This document shows positions 53,363 to 61,330 of a DNA stretch of 64,000 nt, piece after piece. The position numbers and the translations under genes were made by a program. The DNA is from Bradyrhizobium sp. 149. Its GTDB lineage: Bacteria > Pseudomonadota > Alphaproteobacteria > Rhizobiales > Xanthobacteraceae. The notes beneath the pieces were generated by a model. The model was not told where the DNA came from, did not search any database, and saw only the letters and a program-made list of their open reading frames with translations. Numbering within the stretch: the stretch's first letter is position 1; each line of letters starts with the position of its first letter. Location: the NCBI RefSeq assembly GCF_023073915.1, contig NZ_JADPKK010000004.1, positions 142,379 through 206,378 on the forward strand, in the 5' to 3' direction.

Positions 53363-54703
53363 ATGGAAAGAGCCATCGTGACTTCAGCACCGCGCCTTTT
53401 GCAGCTCGCCGCCGCCCTTGCGGCTCTCTCCTTGGCCGCGCCGGTGCGGGCCGCGACCGACATCGCGTGGTGGCACGCCATGTCCGGCGAACTCGGCCGG
53501 CAGCTCGAGAAGCTCGCCTCCGACTTCAACGCCTCACAGCCGGATTATCGCGTCGTGCCGACTTACAAAGGCAGTTACACCGAGACGGTGACCGCCGCGA
53601 TCTTCGCCTTCCGCTCGCGCAGCCAGCCCGCGATCGTCCAGGTCAACGAGGTCGCCACCGCCACCATGACCGCGGCCAAGGGCGCGATCTATCCGGTGTT
53701 CAGCCTGATGCGGGACATGAACGAGCCGTTCTCGCTCAATGACTACCTTCCCGCGGTCTCCGGCTACTACACCGATGCGGCCGGCAATCTGTTGTCGTTC
53801 CCGTTCAATTCGTCGACGCCGATCCTCTATTACAACAAGACCATGTTCCGCGACGCGGGCCTCGATCCGGAGACGCCGCCGAAGACCTGGCCGGAGCTTG
53901 GCGCTGCTGCAAAACGCCTGCGCGATCGCGGCGCGGCGTGCGGCTTCACCACGTCCTGGCCGTCATGGATCCATGTCGAGAATTTTTCCGCCTTTCACAA
54001 TCTGCCGCTGGCAACGCGGGCGAACGGCTTCTCCGCGCTCGATGCGGTGTTGACCATCAACAACCCTGTCGTTGTGAATCACGTCGCCGAGCTGAGCGAG
54101 TGGCAGAAGACCAAAGTGTTCGACTATAGCGGCCGCGGCCAGTCGGCCGAGCCGCGCTTCCAGAACGGCGAATGCGGTATCTTCATCGGCTCCTCGGCGA
54201 CGCGCGCCGACATCAAGGCGAACTCGAAGTTCGAGATCGGCTACGGCATGATGCCGTATTGGCCCGACGTGAAGGGCGCACCGCAGAACTCGATCATCGG
54301 CGGCGCCACGTTGTGGGTGCTGCGTGATCGCCCGCGCGAGGAATACAAAGGCGTGGCGCGGTTCTTCGCCTATCTGTCGCAGCCCGGGGTGCAGGCGGCG
54401 TGGCACCAGAACACCGGCTATCTGCCTGTTACCCGCGCTGCCTTCGAGCTGACGCGCGCGCAAGGCTTTTACGAGCGCAATCCGGGCTCGGCGATCTCGT
54501 TCGAAGAGATCACGCTGCATCCGCCGACGGAGAATTCGAAGGGCATCCGGCTCGGCTCCTTCGTGCTGATCCGCGGCGCGATCGAGGACGAACTGGAGCA
54601 GGCCTTTGCCGGCCGCAAGAGCGCACAAGGAGCGCTCGATTCCGCAGTCGAACGCGGCAACAAGCTGCTGCGCCAGTTTGAGCGCGCCAGCCCGGAGAGG
54701 TAG
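53363..54703 (+). CDS. ugpB: Glycerol-3-phosphate-type ABC binding protein, orphan
   Basis: Periplasmic binding protein of 446 residues that aligns by eye over its whole length with UgpB: TDIAWWHAMSGELGRQLEKL near the mature N-terminus, then YKGSYTETVTAAIFAFRS, FNSSTPILYYNKTMF, GFTTSWPSWIHVENFSAFHN, NSIIGGATLWVL and ALDSAVERGNKLLRQFER at the end. A Sec signal peptide precedes it. The ATG at 53363 is used; a GTG at 53378 with ggaaag upstream is an alternative start. UgpB binds sn-glycerol-3-phosphate and its diesters, but no ugpAEC permease or ATPase genes flank it here. It is divergent from the DctP-type gene. Confidence 0.92.
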   Translation: MERAIVTSAPRLLQLAAALAALSLAAPVRAATDIAWWHAMSGELGRQLEKLASDFNASQPDYRVVPTYKGSYTETVTAAIFAFRSRSQPAIVQVNEVATATMTAAKGAIYPVFSLMRDMNEPFSLNDYLPAVSGYYTDAAGNLLSFPFNSSTPILYYNKTMFRDAGLDPETPPKTWPELGAAAKRLRDRGAACGFTTSWPSWIHVENFSAFHNLPLATRANGFSALDAVLTINNPVVVNHVAELSEWQKTKVFDYSGRGQSAEPRFQNGECGIFIGSSATRADIKANSKFEIGYGMMPYWPDVKGAPQNSIIGGATLWVLRDRPREEYKGVARFFAYLSQPGVQAAWHQNTGYLPVTRAAFELTRAQGFYERNPGSAISFEEITLHPPTENSKGIRLGSFVLIRGAIEDELEQAFAGRKSAQGALDSAVERGNKLLRQFERASPER

Positions 54704-54750
54704 CGGGCGGGATGGTAGCTCGGCGTTGGGCCGCAAGACCGTTCCACAGC

Positions 54751-54833
54751 GTCATGGCCGGGCTTGTCCCGGCCATCCACGCCTTGATCGCAGCACGAAG
54801 AACGTGGATGCCCGGGACAAGCCCGGGCATGAC
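54751..54833. repeat. Dispersed palindromic repeat family C, copy 2
   Basis: gtcatggccgggcttgtccc at the left and acaagcccgggcatgac at the right are mirror images, with gccatccacg and cgtggatgcc inside. It matches 32855-32940 and follows the ugpB gene, with no T-run. Confidence 0.75.
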
Positions 54834-54857
54834 GAACTCAAATGCATCGAGGGCGCG

Positions 54858-55421
54858 ATGTCGATGACACTACCTCACTTCGCCGACGCGGAAGGCTTTC
54901 GCGCCTGGCGCTCCGCTTCCTCGCGATGGCTGCCGATCGCGCTCGACATTGCGCGCGGTCATGGTCTCGATGTCGGCTCGCCGCAGGTGTTTGCGACCGG
55001 CACCAATCTCGTCGTCGGTCTGGATGACCGGCTGATCCTGAAAATCTTCCCGCCGCTGCTCCGCGCGCAGTTCGTCTCCGAGCGCGGCTCGCTGACGCAG
55101 CTTGCCGGCCGTCTTCATTTGCCGATCCCCGAGATCGTCGCGGAAGGGATCCGCGACGGCTGGCCGTATCTGATCATCACGCGCCTTGCCGGCACGCTCG
55201 GCTCGGAAGTCTGGCCGCAATTGGCGGAAGCACAGAAGGAGCGCGTGCTGCGCCAGATCGGCGAGACCATCGCGTCCGCGCGCATCTCTTATGCCTATTT
55301 TATAGGCAAGTCTTCTTCTTTGTATGCAATGCCATGTGGCTCGGCGTCTGATCGGCAGCTTGGCCGGCAGCAATTTCATGGAATGATTTCAGTCACTTGT
55401 TGTAGTTTTAACCGTCGTTAA
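54858..55421 (+). pseudogene. Truncated aminoglycoside phosphotransferase/kinase-like gene
   Basis: The first about 138 codons read as the N-lobe of an APH-family kinase: GLDVGSPQVFATGTNLVVGL, a lysine in LILKIFPPLL, LHLPIPEIVAEG and WPYLIITRLAGTLGSEVW. After GETIA, near 55275, the expected catalytic loop (HxD) and the rest of the C-lobe are missing. The frame runs on through AT-rich, non-coding-looking sequence to a stop at 55421. A 7-bp perfect hairpin (55292-55308) sits at the break. The gene has therefore lost more than half its length, probably by deletion or recombination when the downstream operon was joined. No function is expected. Confidence 0.7.
55292..55308. repeat. Short AT-rich hairpin at the pseudogene breakpoint
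   Basis: tgcctat and ataggca pair perfectly around ttt. It marks the change from GC-rich coding sequence to the AT-rich leader of the next operon. Confidence 0.5.
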
Positions 55422-55425
55422 GCCT

Positions 55426-55440
55426 TGGCACGAACCTTGC
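55426..55440 (+). promoter_or_regulatory. Sigma-54 (RpoN) -24/-12 promoter
   Basis: tggcac, five bases, then ttgc fits the sigma-54 consensus TGGCAC-N5-TTGC, with GG and GC exactly 12 bases apart. It lies 43 bases before the ATG of the binding-protein gene, so transcription should start near 55452. An enhancer-binding activator such as NtrC is expected to be needed. I saw no clear NtrC box in the 140 bp upstream. Confidence 0.8.
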
Positions 55441-55482
55441 GAATCCAGTTCCAACCAGAAACTTTTGTGTTGGAGCCATTTT

Positions 55483-57105
55483 ATGAAGCGCCGCGATTTC
55501 CTCAAGTCCGTTTCCGGATTGGCCGCAGGCGCGGCGCTTCCGGCCATGCCGTCGGTGATTTCGTCTGCCTATGCCGACGCACGCTCGGAGACGCTGCTGA
55601 TCGTCTCGGAAGGCGGCCCCAACAACCTCGACATCCACGGCGTCGGCACCAACGTGCCCGGCTATGAGGTGTCCTGGAATTGCTACGACCGCCTGATCAG
55701 CCACGAGATGAAGACCGGCCCCGGCGGCGTGCCGTATTACGACCGCGACAAGTTCAAGGGCGAACTCGCCGAGGACTTCAAGATCGACGACATGTCGGTC
55801 ACCTTCAAGCTGAAGAAGAACGCCAAATTCCACGACGGCGCGCCTGTTACGGCCAAGGACGTGAAGTGGTCGCTCGACCGCGCCGTCAGCGTCGGCGGCT
55901 TCCCCACCTTCCAGATGAGCGCGGGCTCGCTCACGAAACCCGAGCAGTTCGTCGTGATCGACGACTACACTGTGCGTGTCGACTTCCTGAAGAAGGACAA
56001 GCTGACGATCCCCGATCTCGCGGTGATCGTGCCCTGCATCATCAATTCCGAACTGGTGAAGAAGAACGCCAGCGAGAAGGATCCCTGGGGTCTCGAATTC
56101 ACGAAGCAGCAGACCGCGGGCTCCGGCGCCTACAAGGTGACGAAGTGGACCGCCGGCACCGAAGTCGTCATGGAGCGTAACGAGGATTGGGTCGGCGGCC
56201 CGCTGCCGAAGATCAAGCGCGTGATCTGGCGCATGGTGCCGCAGGCCGGCAACCGCCGCGCGCTGCTTGAGCGCGGCGACGCCGATATCTCCTACGAGCT
56301 GCCGTTCAAGGACTTCCAGGAGATGAAGGCGAGCGGCAAGCTCAACGTGGTGTCGCTGCCGTTCTCCAACGGCATCCAGTACATCGGCATGAACGTGACC
56401 AAGCCGCCGTTCGACAATCCCAAGGTGCGTCAGGCGGTCGCCTACGCGATTCCCTATCAGAAGATCATGGACGCGGTGATGTTCGGGCTGGCAAACCCGA
56501 TGTTCGGCGCACCCAAGGACAAGCCGACCGAAGTCGCCTGGCCGCAGCCGCACAAATACAACACCGACATGGAGAAGGCGAAGGCGCTGATGGCCGAGGC
56601 CGGCTACGCCAACGGCTTCGAGACCACGATCTCGTTCGACCTCAACTTCGCGGGCGTCAATGAGCCGCTCTGCGTGCTGGTGCAGGAGAGCCTGGCCCAG
56701 ATCGGCATCAAGACCACCATCAACAAAGTGCCCGGCGCCAACTGGCGCACCGAATTGAACAAGAAGGAGATGCCGCTCTTCACCAACGTTTTCTCGGGCT
56801 GGCTCGATTACCCCGAGTACTTCTTCTACTGGTGCTATCACGGCAACAATTCCGTCTTCAACACCATGAGCTACAAGTCGGCGGAGATGGACAAGCTGAT
56901 CGACGGCGCACGCGCAGCTGCCGCGACCGGCGACACCGCGACCTACGACACTGACGTGAAAGGGTTCGTCGATCTCGCCTACAGCGATATCCCGCGCATC
57001 CCGCTGTACCAGCCCTTCGTCAACGTCGCGATGCAGAAGAACATCAGCGGCTATCAATACTGGTTCCACCGCCGCCTGGATTATCGCGCGATGGCGAAGG
57101 TGTGA
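55483..57105 (+). CDS. Peptide-type ABC importer, binding protein (Tat signal), hpx operon
   Basis: Family 5 solute-binding protein of 540 residues. The twin-arginine start MKRRDFLKSVSGLAAGAALP points to Tat export. Family blocks include VTFKLKKNAKFHDGAPVTAKDVKWSLDRAV and LERGDADISYELPFKD. The ATG at 55483 has ggag upstream; six earlier codons are excluded. It is the first gene behind the sigma-54 promoter. The downstream amidase genes suggest that the ligand is an amide, ureide or related nitrogen compound. Confidence 0.93.
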   Translation: MKRRDFLKSVSGLAAGAALPAMPSVISSAYADARSETLLIVSEGGPNNLDIHGVGTNVPGYEVSWNCYDRLISHEMKTGPGGVPYYDRDKFKGELAEDFKIDDMSVTFKLKKNAKFHDGAPVTAKDVKWSLDRAVSVGGFPTFQMSAGSLTKPEQFVVIDDYTVRVDFLKKDKLTIPDLAVIVPCIINSELVKKNASEKDPWGLEFTKQQTAGSGAYKVTKWTAGTEVVMERNEDWVGGPLPKIKRVIWRMVPQAGNRRALLERGDADISYELPFKDFQEMKASGKLNVVSLPFSNGIQYIGMNVTKPPFDNPKVRQAVAYAIPYQKIMDAVMFGLANPMFGAPKDKPTEVAWPQPHKYNTDMEKAKALMAEAGYANGFETTISFDLNFAGVNEPLCVLVQESLAQIGIKTTINKVPGANWRTELNKKEMPLFTNVFSGWLDYPEYFFYWCYHGNNSVFNTMSYKSAEMDKLIDGARAAAATGDTATYDTDVKGFVDLAYSDIPRIPLYQPFVNVAMQKNISGYQYWFHRRLDYRAMAKV

Positions 57106-57138
57106 GGGGGGATGGGTGAGGTGAGCACGCTCTTCAGG

Positions 57139-57244
57139 CTCCCTTCCCCCTTGTGGGGGAGGGTTGGGGAGAGCGGTAGCCACGAACTCCGACCTCTCCC
57201 GGAGCCACCCCCCTCCCTAGCCCTCCCCCACAAGGGGGGAGGGA
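57139..57244. repeat. Dispersed repeat family D, inverted pair within operon
   Basis: Two arms built on cccttcccccttgtgggg with agggttggggagag, and ctagccctcccccacaaggg, face each other across about 40 bases. The pair fills the 209-bp gap between binding-protein and permease genes. The fold could shield the binding-protein message and reduce permease expression, a common arrangement in ABC operons. Confidence 0.75.
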
Positions 57245-57314
57245 ACGCAGCGGAGCGCGCGGCGACGCTTTTGTCCGCTCGCGAGATTCGTACGTCATCC
57301 AGGAGCGTCGTCCG

Positions 57315-58328
57315 ATGCTGACTATGATCGGCAAGCGCCTGATGTTCGCGATTCCCTCGCTGATCGGGGTCGTCATCGTCACCTTCCTGCTCACCCGCGC
57401 GCTGCCTGGCGATCCCGCCGCATATTTCGCCGGCCCCGCCGCGACGAAAGAAGCCGTCGAGCAGATCCGCAAAAAGCTCGGCCTCGACAAGCCGCTGATC
57501 GAGCAGTTCTTCCGCTACACCAACGATCTCGCCCATGGCGATTTCGGCAACTCGCTCACGACGGGACAGCCGGTCGCGGCCGAGATCCGCAACCGCCTGC
57601 CGGCCTCCGCCGAATTGACGCTGCTCGGCCTCATCGTCTCGGTCGTCATCGCCATCCCTCTCGGCGTGCTGGCGGCGACCCGGCCGGGATCGTGGGTCGA
57701 TCATCTCTGTCGGGTCACGACGACGGCCGGCGTCTCGCTGCCGGTGTTCTTCACCGGCCTCGTGCTGGTCTATGTCTTCTATTTCCGGCTCGGCTGGTCG
57801 CCCGCGCCGCTCGGCCGGCTCGATGTGTTCTACAGCGCGCCCCCGGCGGTGACCGGCTTCTATCTGATCGACACCCTGATCGCGCGCGATTTCGAGGCGT
57901 TCCGTTCGGCGTGCAGCCAGCTCATCCTGCCGGCGACGACGCTTGCGATCTTCTCGCTGGCGCCGATCGCGCGCATGACGCGCGCCTCGATGCTGGCGGT
58001 GCTGTCGTCGGAGTTCGTGCGCACCGCGCGCGCCAGCGGCCTGTCGCCGGCGACCGTCATCGTCACCTACGCGTTCCGCAACGCAATGCTCCCCGTCATC
58101 ACCACGCTCAGCATGGTGTTCTCGTTCCTGTTAGGGGCCAACGTGTTGGTGGAGAAAGTGTTCGCCTGGCCCGGCATTGGCTCCTATGCGGTCGAGGCGC
58201 TGATCTCGTCGGACTTCGCGCCCGTGCAGGGTTTCGTGCTCACCATGGCCGTGATGTACGTGCTGCTCAATCTCGTGATCGACATTCTCTATGGCGTGAT
58301 CGATCCGCGCGTGCGGCTGGAAGGGTAG
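57315..58328 (+). CDS. Peptide-type ABC importer, permease (DppB-like)
   Basis: Permease of 337 residues with the short N-terminal tail MLTMIGKRLMFAIPSLIGVV leading into helix 1, then the periplasmic loop with LGLDKPLIEQFFRYTNDLAHGDFG and five more helices. The ATPase-contact loop is in TARASGLSPATVIVTYAFRN. The ATG is preceded by caggagcg. Its stop codon abuts a palindromic repeat. Confidence 0.92.
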   Translation: MLTMIGKRLMFAIPSLIGVVIVTFLLTRALPGDPAAYFAGPAATKEAVEQIRKKLGLDKPLIEQFFRYTNDLAHGDFGNSLTTGQPVAAEIRNRLPASAELTLLGLIVSVVIAIPLGVLAATRPGSWVDHLCRVTTTAGVSLPVFFTGLVLVYVFYFRLGWSPAPLGRLDVFYSAPPAVTGFYLIDTLIARDFEAFRSACSQLILPATTLAIFSLAPIARMTRASMLAVLSSEFVRTARASGLSPATVIVTYAFRNAMLPVITTLSMVFSFLLGANVLVEKVFAWPGIGSYAVEALISSDFAPVQGFVLTMAVMYVLLNLVIDILYGVIDPRVRLEG

Positions 58329-58376
58329 AGCATGATCCGGAAAAGTGGGCACCGGTTTTCCGATCAGATCATGCTC
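58328..58376. repeat. Rhizobiales palindrome gagcatgatc...gatcatgctc (family E)
   Basis: gagcatgatccggaaaagtg at the left and ttccgatcagatcatgctc at the right form a 49-bp palindrome, with the inner words cggaaaa and ttttccg. It lies between the two permease genes, ending 14 bases before the second. Confidence 0.8.
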
Positions 58377-58390
58377 AAAAGGATAGAGTC

Positions 58391-59290
58391 ATGAGTTCTG
58401 TTGCGCCTGCTGTTGAACCTGTCGGTCCCGCGCGGACGTCAGGGTTCGTCGCGTTGCTCGACCAGACCCGCTACGTGCTTGGCGAGAACAAGGTCACGGG
58501 TTTTGCGTTCGCGTTGCTGATCGTGATCCTCCTTGCCGCGGTCTTCGGTCCCTATGTGGTGCCGTATGATCCGCTGGCGTCCGACACTGCGGCATCGCTG
58601 AAGCCGCCCTCGGCCGCGCACTGGTTCGGCACCGACCAGCTCGGCCGCGACATCTTCAGCCGGGTCGTGGTGGCGACGCGGCTCGATACGTTCATCGCGG
58701 TCGCCTCCGTCGCGCTGGTGTTCCTGATGGGCGGGCTCGCCGGCATCGCGGCCGGCTATTTCGGCGGCTGGACCGACCGCATCGTCGGCCGGATCGCCGA
58801 CACCATCATGGCGTTTCCGCTGTTCGTGCTGGCGATGGGCATCGTCGCAGCGCTCGGCAATACCGTGCAGAACATCATCCTGGCGACAGCCATCGTGAAT
58901 TTCCCGCTCTATGCCCGCGTCGCGCGCGCCGAAGCCAATGTGCGCCGCAATGCCGGCTTCGTTCAGGCGGCGCGGCTGTCGGGCAACGGCGAATTCCGCA
59001 TTCTTCTCGTGCATATTCTGCCCAACATCATGCCGATCATGATCGTGCAGATGTCGCTGACCATGGGCTACGCCATCCTCAATGCCGCCGGCCTGTCCTT
59101 CATCGGCCTCGGCGTCCGTCCGCCGACGGCCGAATGGGGCATCATGGTCGCCGAAGGCGCGGGCTTCATGGTCTCCGGCGAATGGTGGATCGCGCTATTC
59201 CCGGGCCTCGCTTTGATGATCGCCGTGTTCTGCTTCAACCTCCTTGGCGACGGCCTGCGCGACATCGTCGATCCCCAGCGGAGGACGTGA
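58391..59290 (+). CDS. Peptide-type ABC importer, permease (DppC-like)
   Basis: Permease of 299 residues with the DppC-type N-terminus, then YDPLASDTAASLKPPSAAH and WFGTDQLGRDIFSRVV, and the ATPase loop QAARLSGNGEFRILLVHILPN. Helices 1-6 are complete. The ATG at 58391 has aaggatag upstream; the longer open frame overlaps the previous gene. Its stop overlaps a mini-ORF (TGATG). Confidence 0.92.
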   Translation: MSSVAPAVEPVGPARTSGFVALLDQTRYVLGENKVTGFAFALLIVILLAAVFGPYVVPYDPLASDTAASLKPPSAAHWFGTDQLGRDIFSRVVVATRLDTFIAVASVALVFLMGGLAGIAAGYFGGWTDRIVGRIADTIMAFPLFVLAMGIVAALGNTVQNIILATAIVNFPLYARVARAEANVRRNAGFVQAARLSGNGEFRILLVHILPNIMPIMIVQMSLTMGYAILNAAGLSFIGLGVRPPTAEWGIMVAEGAGFMVSGEWWIALFPGLALMIAVFCFNLLGDGLRDIVDPQRRT

Positions 59291-59388
59291 TGGCAAATGT
59301 CCCGCTAAAATTATCCAATGATTTCAAGCCCCTTTCTACTGTGCATGGGGTTGTTTTCGACCCTTTGAGTGACGGGAGGCAGCCATGA
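59290..59388 (+). CDS. Mini-ORF of 32 codons bridging permease and ATPase genes
   Basis: ATG at 59290 overlaps the permease stop (TGATG), and the mini-ORF stop overlaps the ATPase start (ATGA), so it exactly fills the 94-bp gap. The product begins MANVPLKLSNDFKPLSTVHG and is neither membrane-like nor a known domain. Its base composition is more AT-rich than that of its neighbours. It may be a leader that carries translating ribosomes to the ATPase start, or just chance. No function is claimed. Confidence 0.4.
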   Translation: MANVPLKLSNDFKPLSTVHGVVFDPLSDGRQP

Positions 59389-61124
59389 CCGCCCAGCCCC
59401 TGCTCGACGTCCAGGACCTCACCGTCGAATTCACCACCCGCCGCGGCATCGTCAAGGCGGTGCAGCACGTCAACATCTCGGTCGCCAAGGGCGAGACGCT
59501 GGCGATCGTCGGCGAGTCCGGCTCCGGCAAGTCGGTGACGTCCTATGCGGTGATGCGCATCCTCGACCGTGCGGGGCGGATCGCCGAGGGCTCGGTGATG
59601 TTCTCGGGCATCGACGTCAAGGCGGCGAGCGAAGACCAGATGCGCGATTTGCGCGGCCGCGAAGTCTCGATGATCTTCCAGAACCCGCGCGCCGCGCTGA
59701 ACCCGATCCGGAAAGTCGGCGACCAGATCGAGGACGTGCTCCGCACCCATGTGCAGCAGGCCATGGTTTCGGACCGCGGCGAGAAGGCGATCGAGGCGCT
59801 GGAGCAGGTCAAGATCGCCCGCCCGCGCGAGCGCTACCACGTCTATCCGTTCGAACTGTCCGGCGGCATGTGCCAGCGCGTCGTCATCGCGCTCGCGCTC
59901 GCCTGCAATCCGCAGCTTTTGATCGCGGACGAGCCGACGACTGGATTGGACGTCACCACGCAGAAGGCGGTGATGGACCTGATCGTCGAGCTGACCAAGC
60001 GCAAGGCGATGTCCACCATCCTGATCACGCACGACCTCGGCCTCGCCGCAGCCTATTGCGACCGCGTCGTGGTGATGGAAAAGGGCAGGGTGGTCGAGAC
60101 CGCAAAGGCCGCCGACATCTTCGCCAACCCGCAGCACCCCTACACGAAGAAGCTGATGCGCGCGACGCCGCGGCTCGGCGTGAGCTTGCGGGATCTGTTG
60201 CCGGAGGAGGAGGCGGGTCCATCGACGGCGTCAAGCAGCGCCCCAGCGGAGAGCCTTGCTGTCCCCGCTAGCCGCAAGCAGCCCCTTCTCCTCATCGACA
60301 AGCTGGTCAAGGAATATCCCCGCCAGGGCGCCACGGCCACGCTCGGCAAATTGTTCGGCCGCAAGCCGCCGGTCGAGCCGGACGTGTTCCGCGCCGTCGA
60401 CGGCATCAGCTTCTCGGTCGGTCATGGCGAGAGCGTTGGCCTGGTCGGCGAGTCCGGCTGCGGCAAATCGACCACGTCGATGATGGTGATGCGGCTGTTG
60501 GACCAGACTTCGGGCCTGATCCAGTTCGACGGCGAAGACATCGGCGCCATCGCGCCGGCCGGTTTTGCCCGGCTGCCGCAGCGCAGCCGCATCCAGATGG
60601 TGTTCCAGGATCCGACCGACAGCCTCAATCCGCGCTTCACTGCTGTGCGCGCCATCGCCGATCCCATCATGCAGCTCGGCGACATCAGGGGACGCGACGC
60701 GCTCCGCACCCGCTGCGAGGAGCTGGCCACCATGGTGGGCCTGCCGCACAATCTGCTGGATCGCTTCCCGCACCAATTGTCGGGCGGCCAGAAGGCCCGC
60801 GTCGGCATCGCCCGCGCCATCGCCCTGCACCCGAAACTCGTCATCCTGGACGAGCCGACCGCGGCGCTCGACGTCTCGGTCCAGGCCGTGGTCCTCAATC
60901 TGCTCCAGGACCTCAAGGCGCGGTTAGGTATGAGTTATCTGTTCGTCTCGCATGATTTGAACGTAGTGCGCTTGTTGTGCGATCGTGTCATTGTCATGCG
61001 GTCGGGTCGAATCGTCGAGGAAGGCTCTTCCGAGCAGGTTCTGAGCGATCCGCAGGACGACTACACCAAGGAGCTGCTGACGGCGATCCCGCATCCGCCG
61101 TTGCAGACACAAAGAGCGCACTGA
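59385..61124 (+). CDS. Fused peptide-type ABC importer ATPase (DppD-DppF in one chain)
   Basis: One chain of 579 residues with two complete ATPase domains. The first (residues 1-265) has Walker A GESGSGKSV, the signature FELSGGMCQRVVIALA and Walker [13 protein letters not shown]. The second (about 300-575) has [25 protein letters not shown] and LVILDEPTAALD. A linker rich in Ser/Pro/Ala joins them. The first signature (GGMCQR) has a cysteine in place of the usual Arg or Gln. It matches the domain order of separate DppD and DppF genes, so the importer needs no other ATPase. Confidence 0.94.
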   Translation: MTAQPLLDVQDLTVEFTTRRGIVKAVQHVNISVAKGETLAIVGESGSGKSVTSYAVMRILDRAGRIAEGSVMFSGIDVKAASEDQMRDLRGREVSMIFQNPRAALNPIRKVGDQIEDVLRTHVQQAMVSDRGEKAIEALEQVKIARPRERYHVYPFELSGGMCQRVVIALALACNPQLLIADEPTTGLDVTTQKAVMDLIVELTKRKAMSTILITHDLGLAAAYCDRVVVMEKGRVVETAKAADIFANPQHPYTKKLMRATPRLGVSLRDLLPEEEAGPSTASSSAPAESLAVPASRKQPLLLIDKLVKEYPRQGATATLGKLFGRKPPVEPDVFRAVDGISFSVGHGESVGLVGESGCGKSTTSMMVMRLLDQTSGLIQFDGEDIGAIAPAGFARLPQRSRIQMVFQDPTDSLNPRFTAVRAIADPIMQLGDIRGRDALRTRCEELATMVGLPHNLLDRFPHQLSGGQKARVGIARAIALHPKLVILDEPTAALDVSVQAVVLNLLQDLKARLGMSYLFVSHDLNVVRLLCDRVIVMRSGRIVEEGSSEQVLSDPQDDYTKELLTAIPHPPLQTQRAH

Positions 61125-61143
61125 AAGATTGTTTGGGAGCGTG

Positions 61144-61323
61144 ATGGCCGAACCGCTGGACGATTATATCGACGCTGTCACCAAAGCGTTGGCGTTGCCC
61201 GTCGAGGAGGCCTGGAGGTCGTCCATTCGCGCCAATCTCGAGGTCTCGCTGCGGCTCGGCCGTCTCGTCGACGAATTCGCGCTGCCGGACGAGACCGAGC
61301 CGGCGCCCGTGTACACTGTCTGA
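61144..61323 (+). CDS. hpxX: DUF4089 (AtzG/HpxX) accessory subunit of the amidase
   Basis: A 59-residue protein of the DUF4089 family: PLDDYIDAVTKALALPVEEAW, then RANLEVSLRLGRLVDEFALPDE. In other bacteria such small helical proteins form a tight complex with an AtzE-type amidase (AtzG-AtzE), and the same pair is known as HpxX-HpxY in the oxalurate operon of Klebsiella. It lies 7 bases before the amidase gene and 19 bases after the ATPase gene. The ATG at 61144 is preferred over the TTG at 61129. Confidence 0.85.
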   Translation: MAEPLDDYIDAVTKALALPVEEAWRSSIRANLEVSLRLGRLVDEFALPDETEPAPVYTV

Positions 61324-61330
61324 CGCCGCC

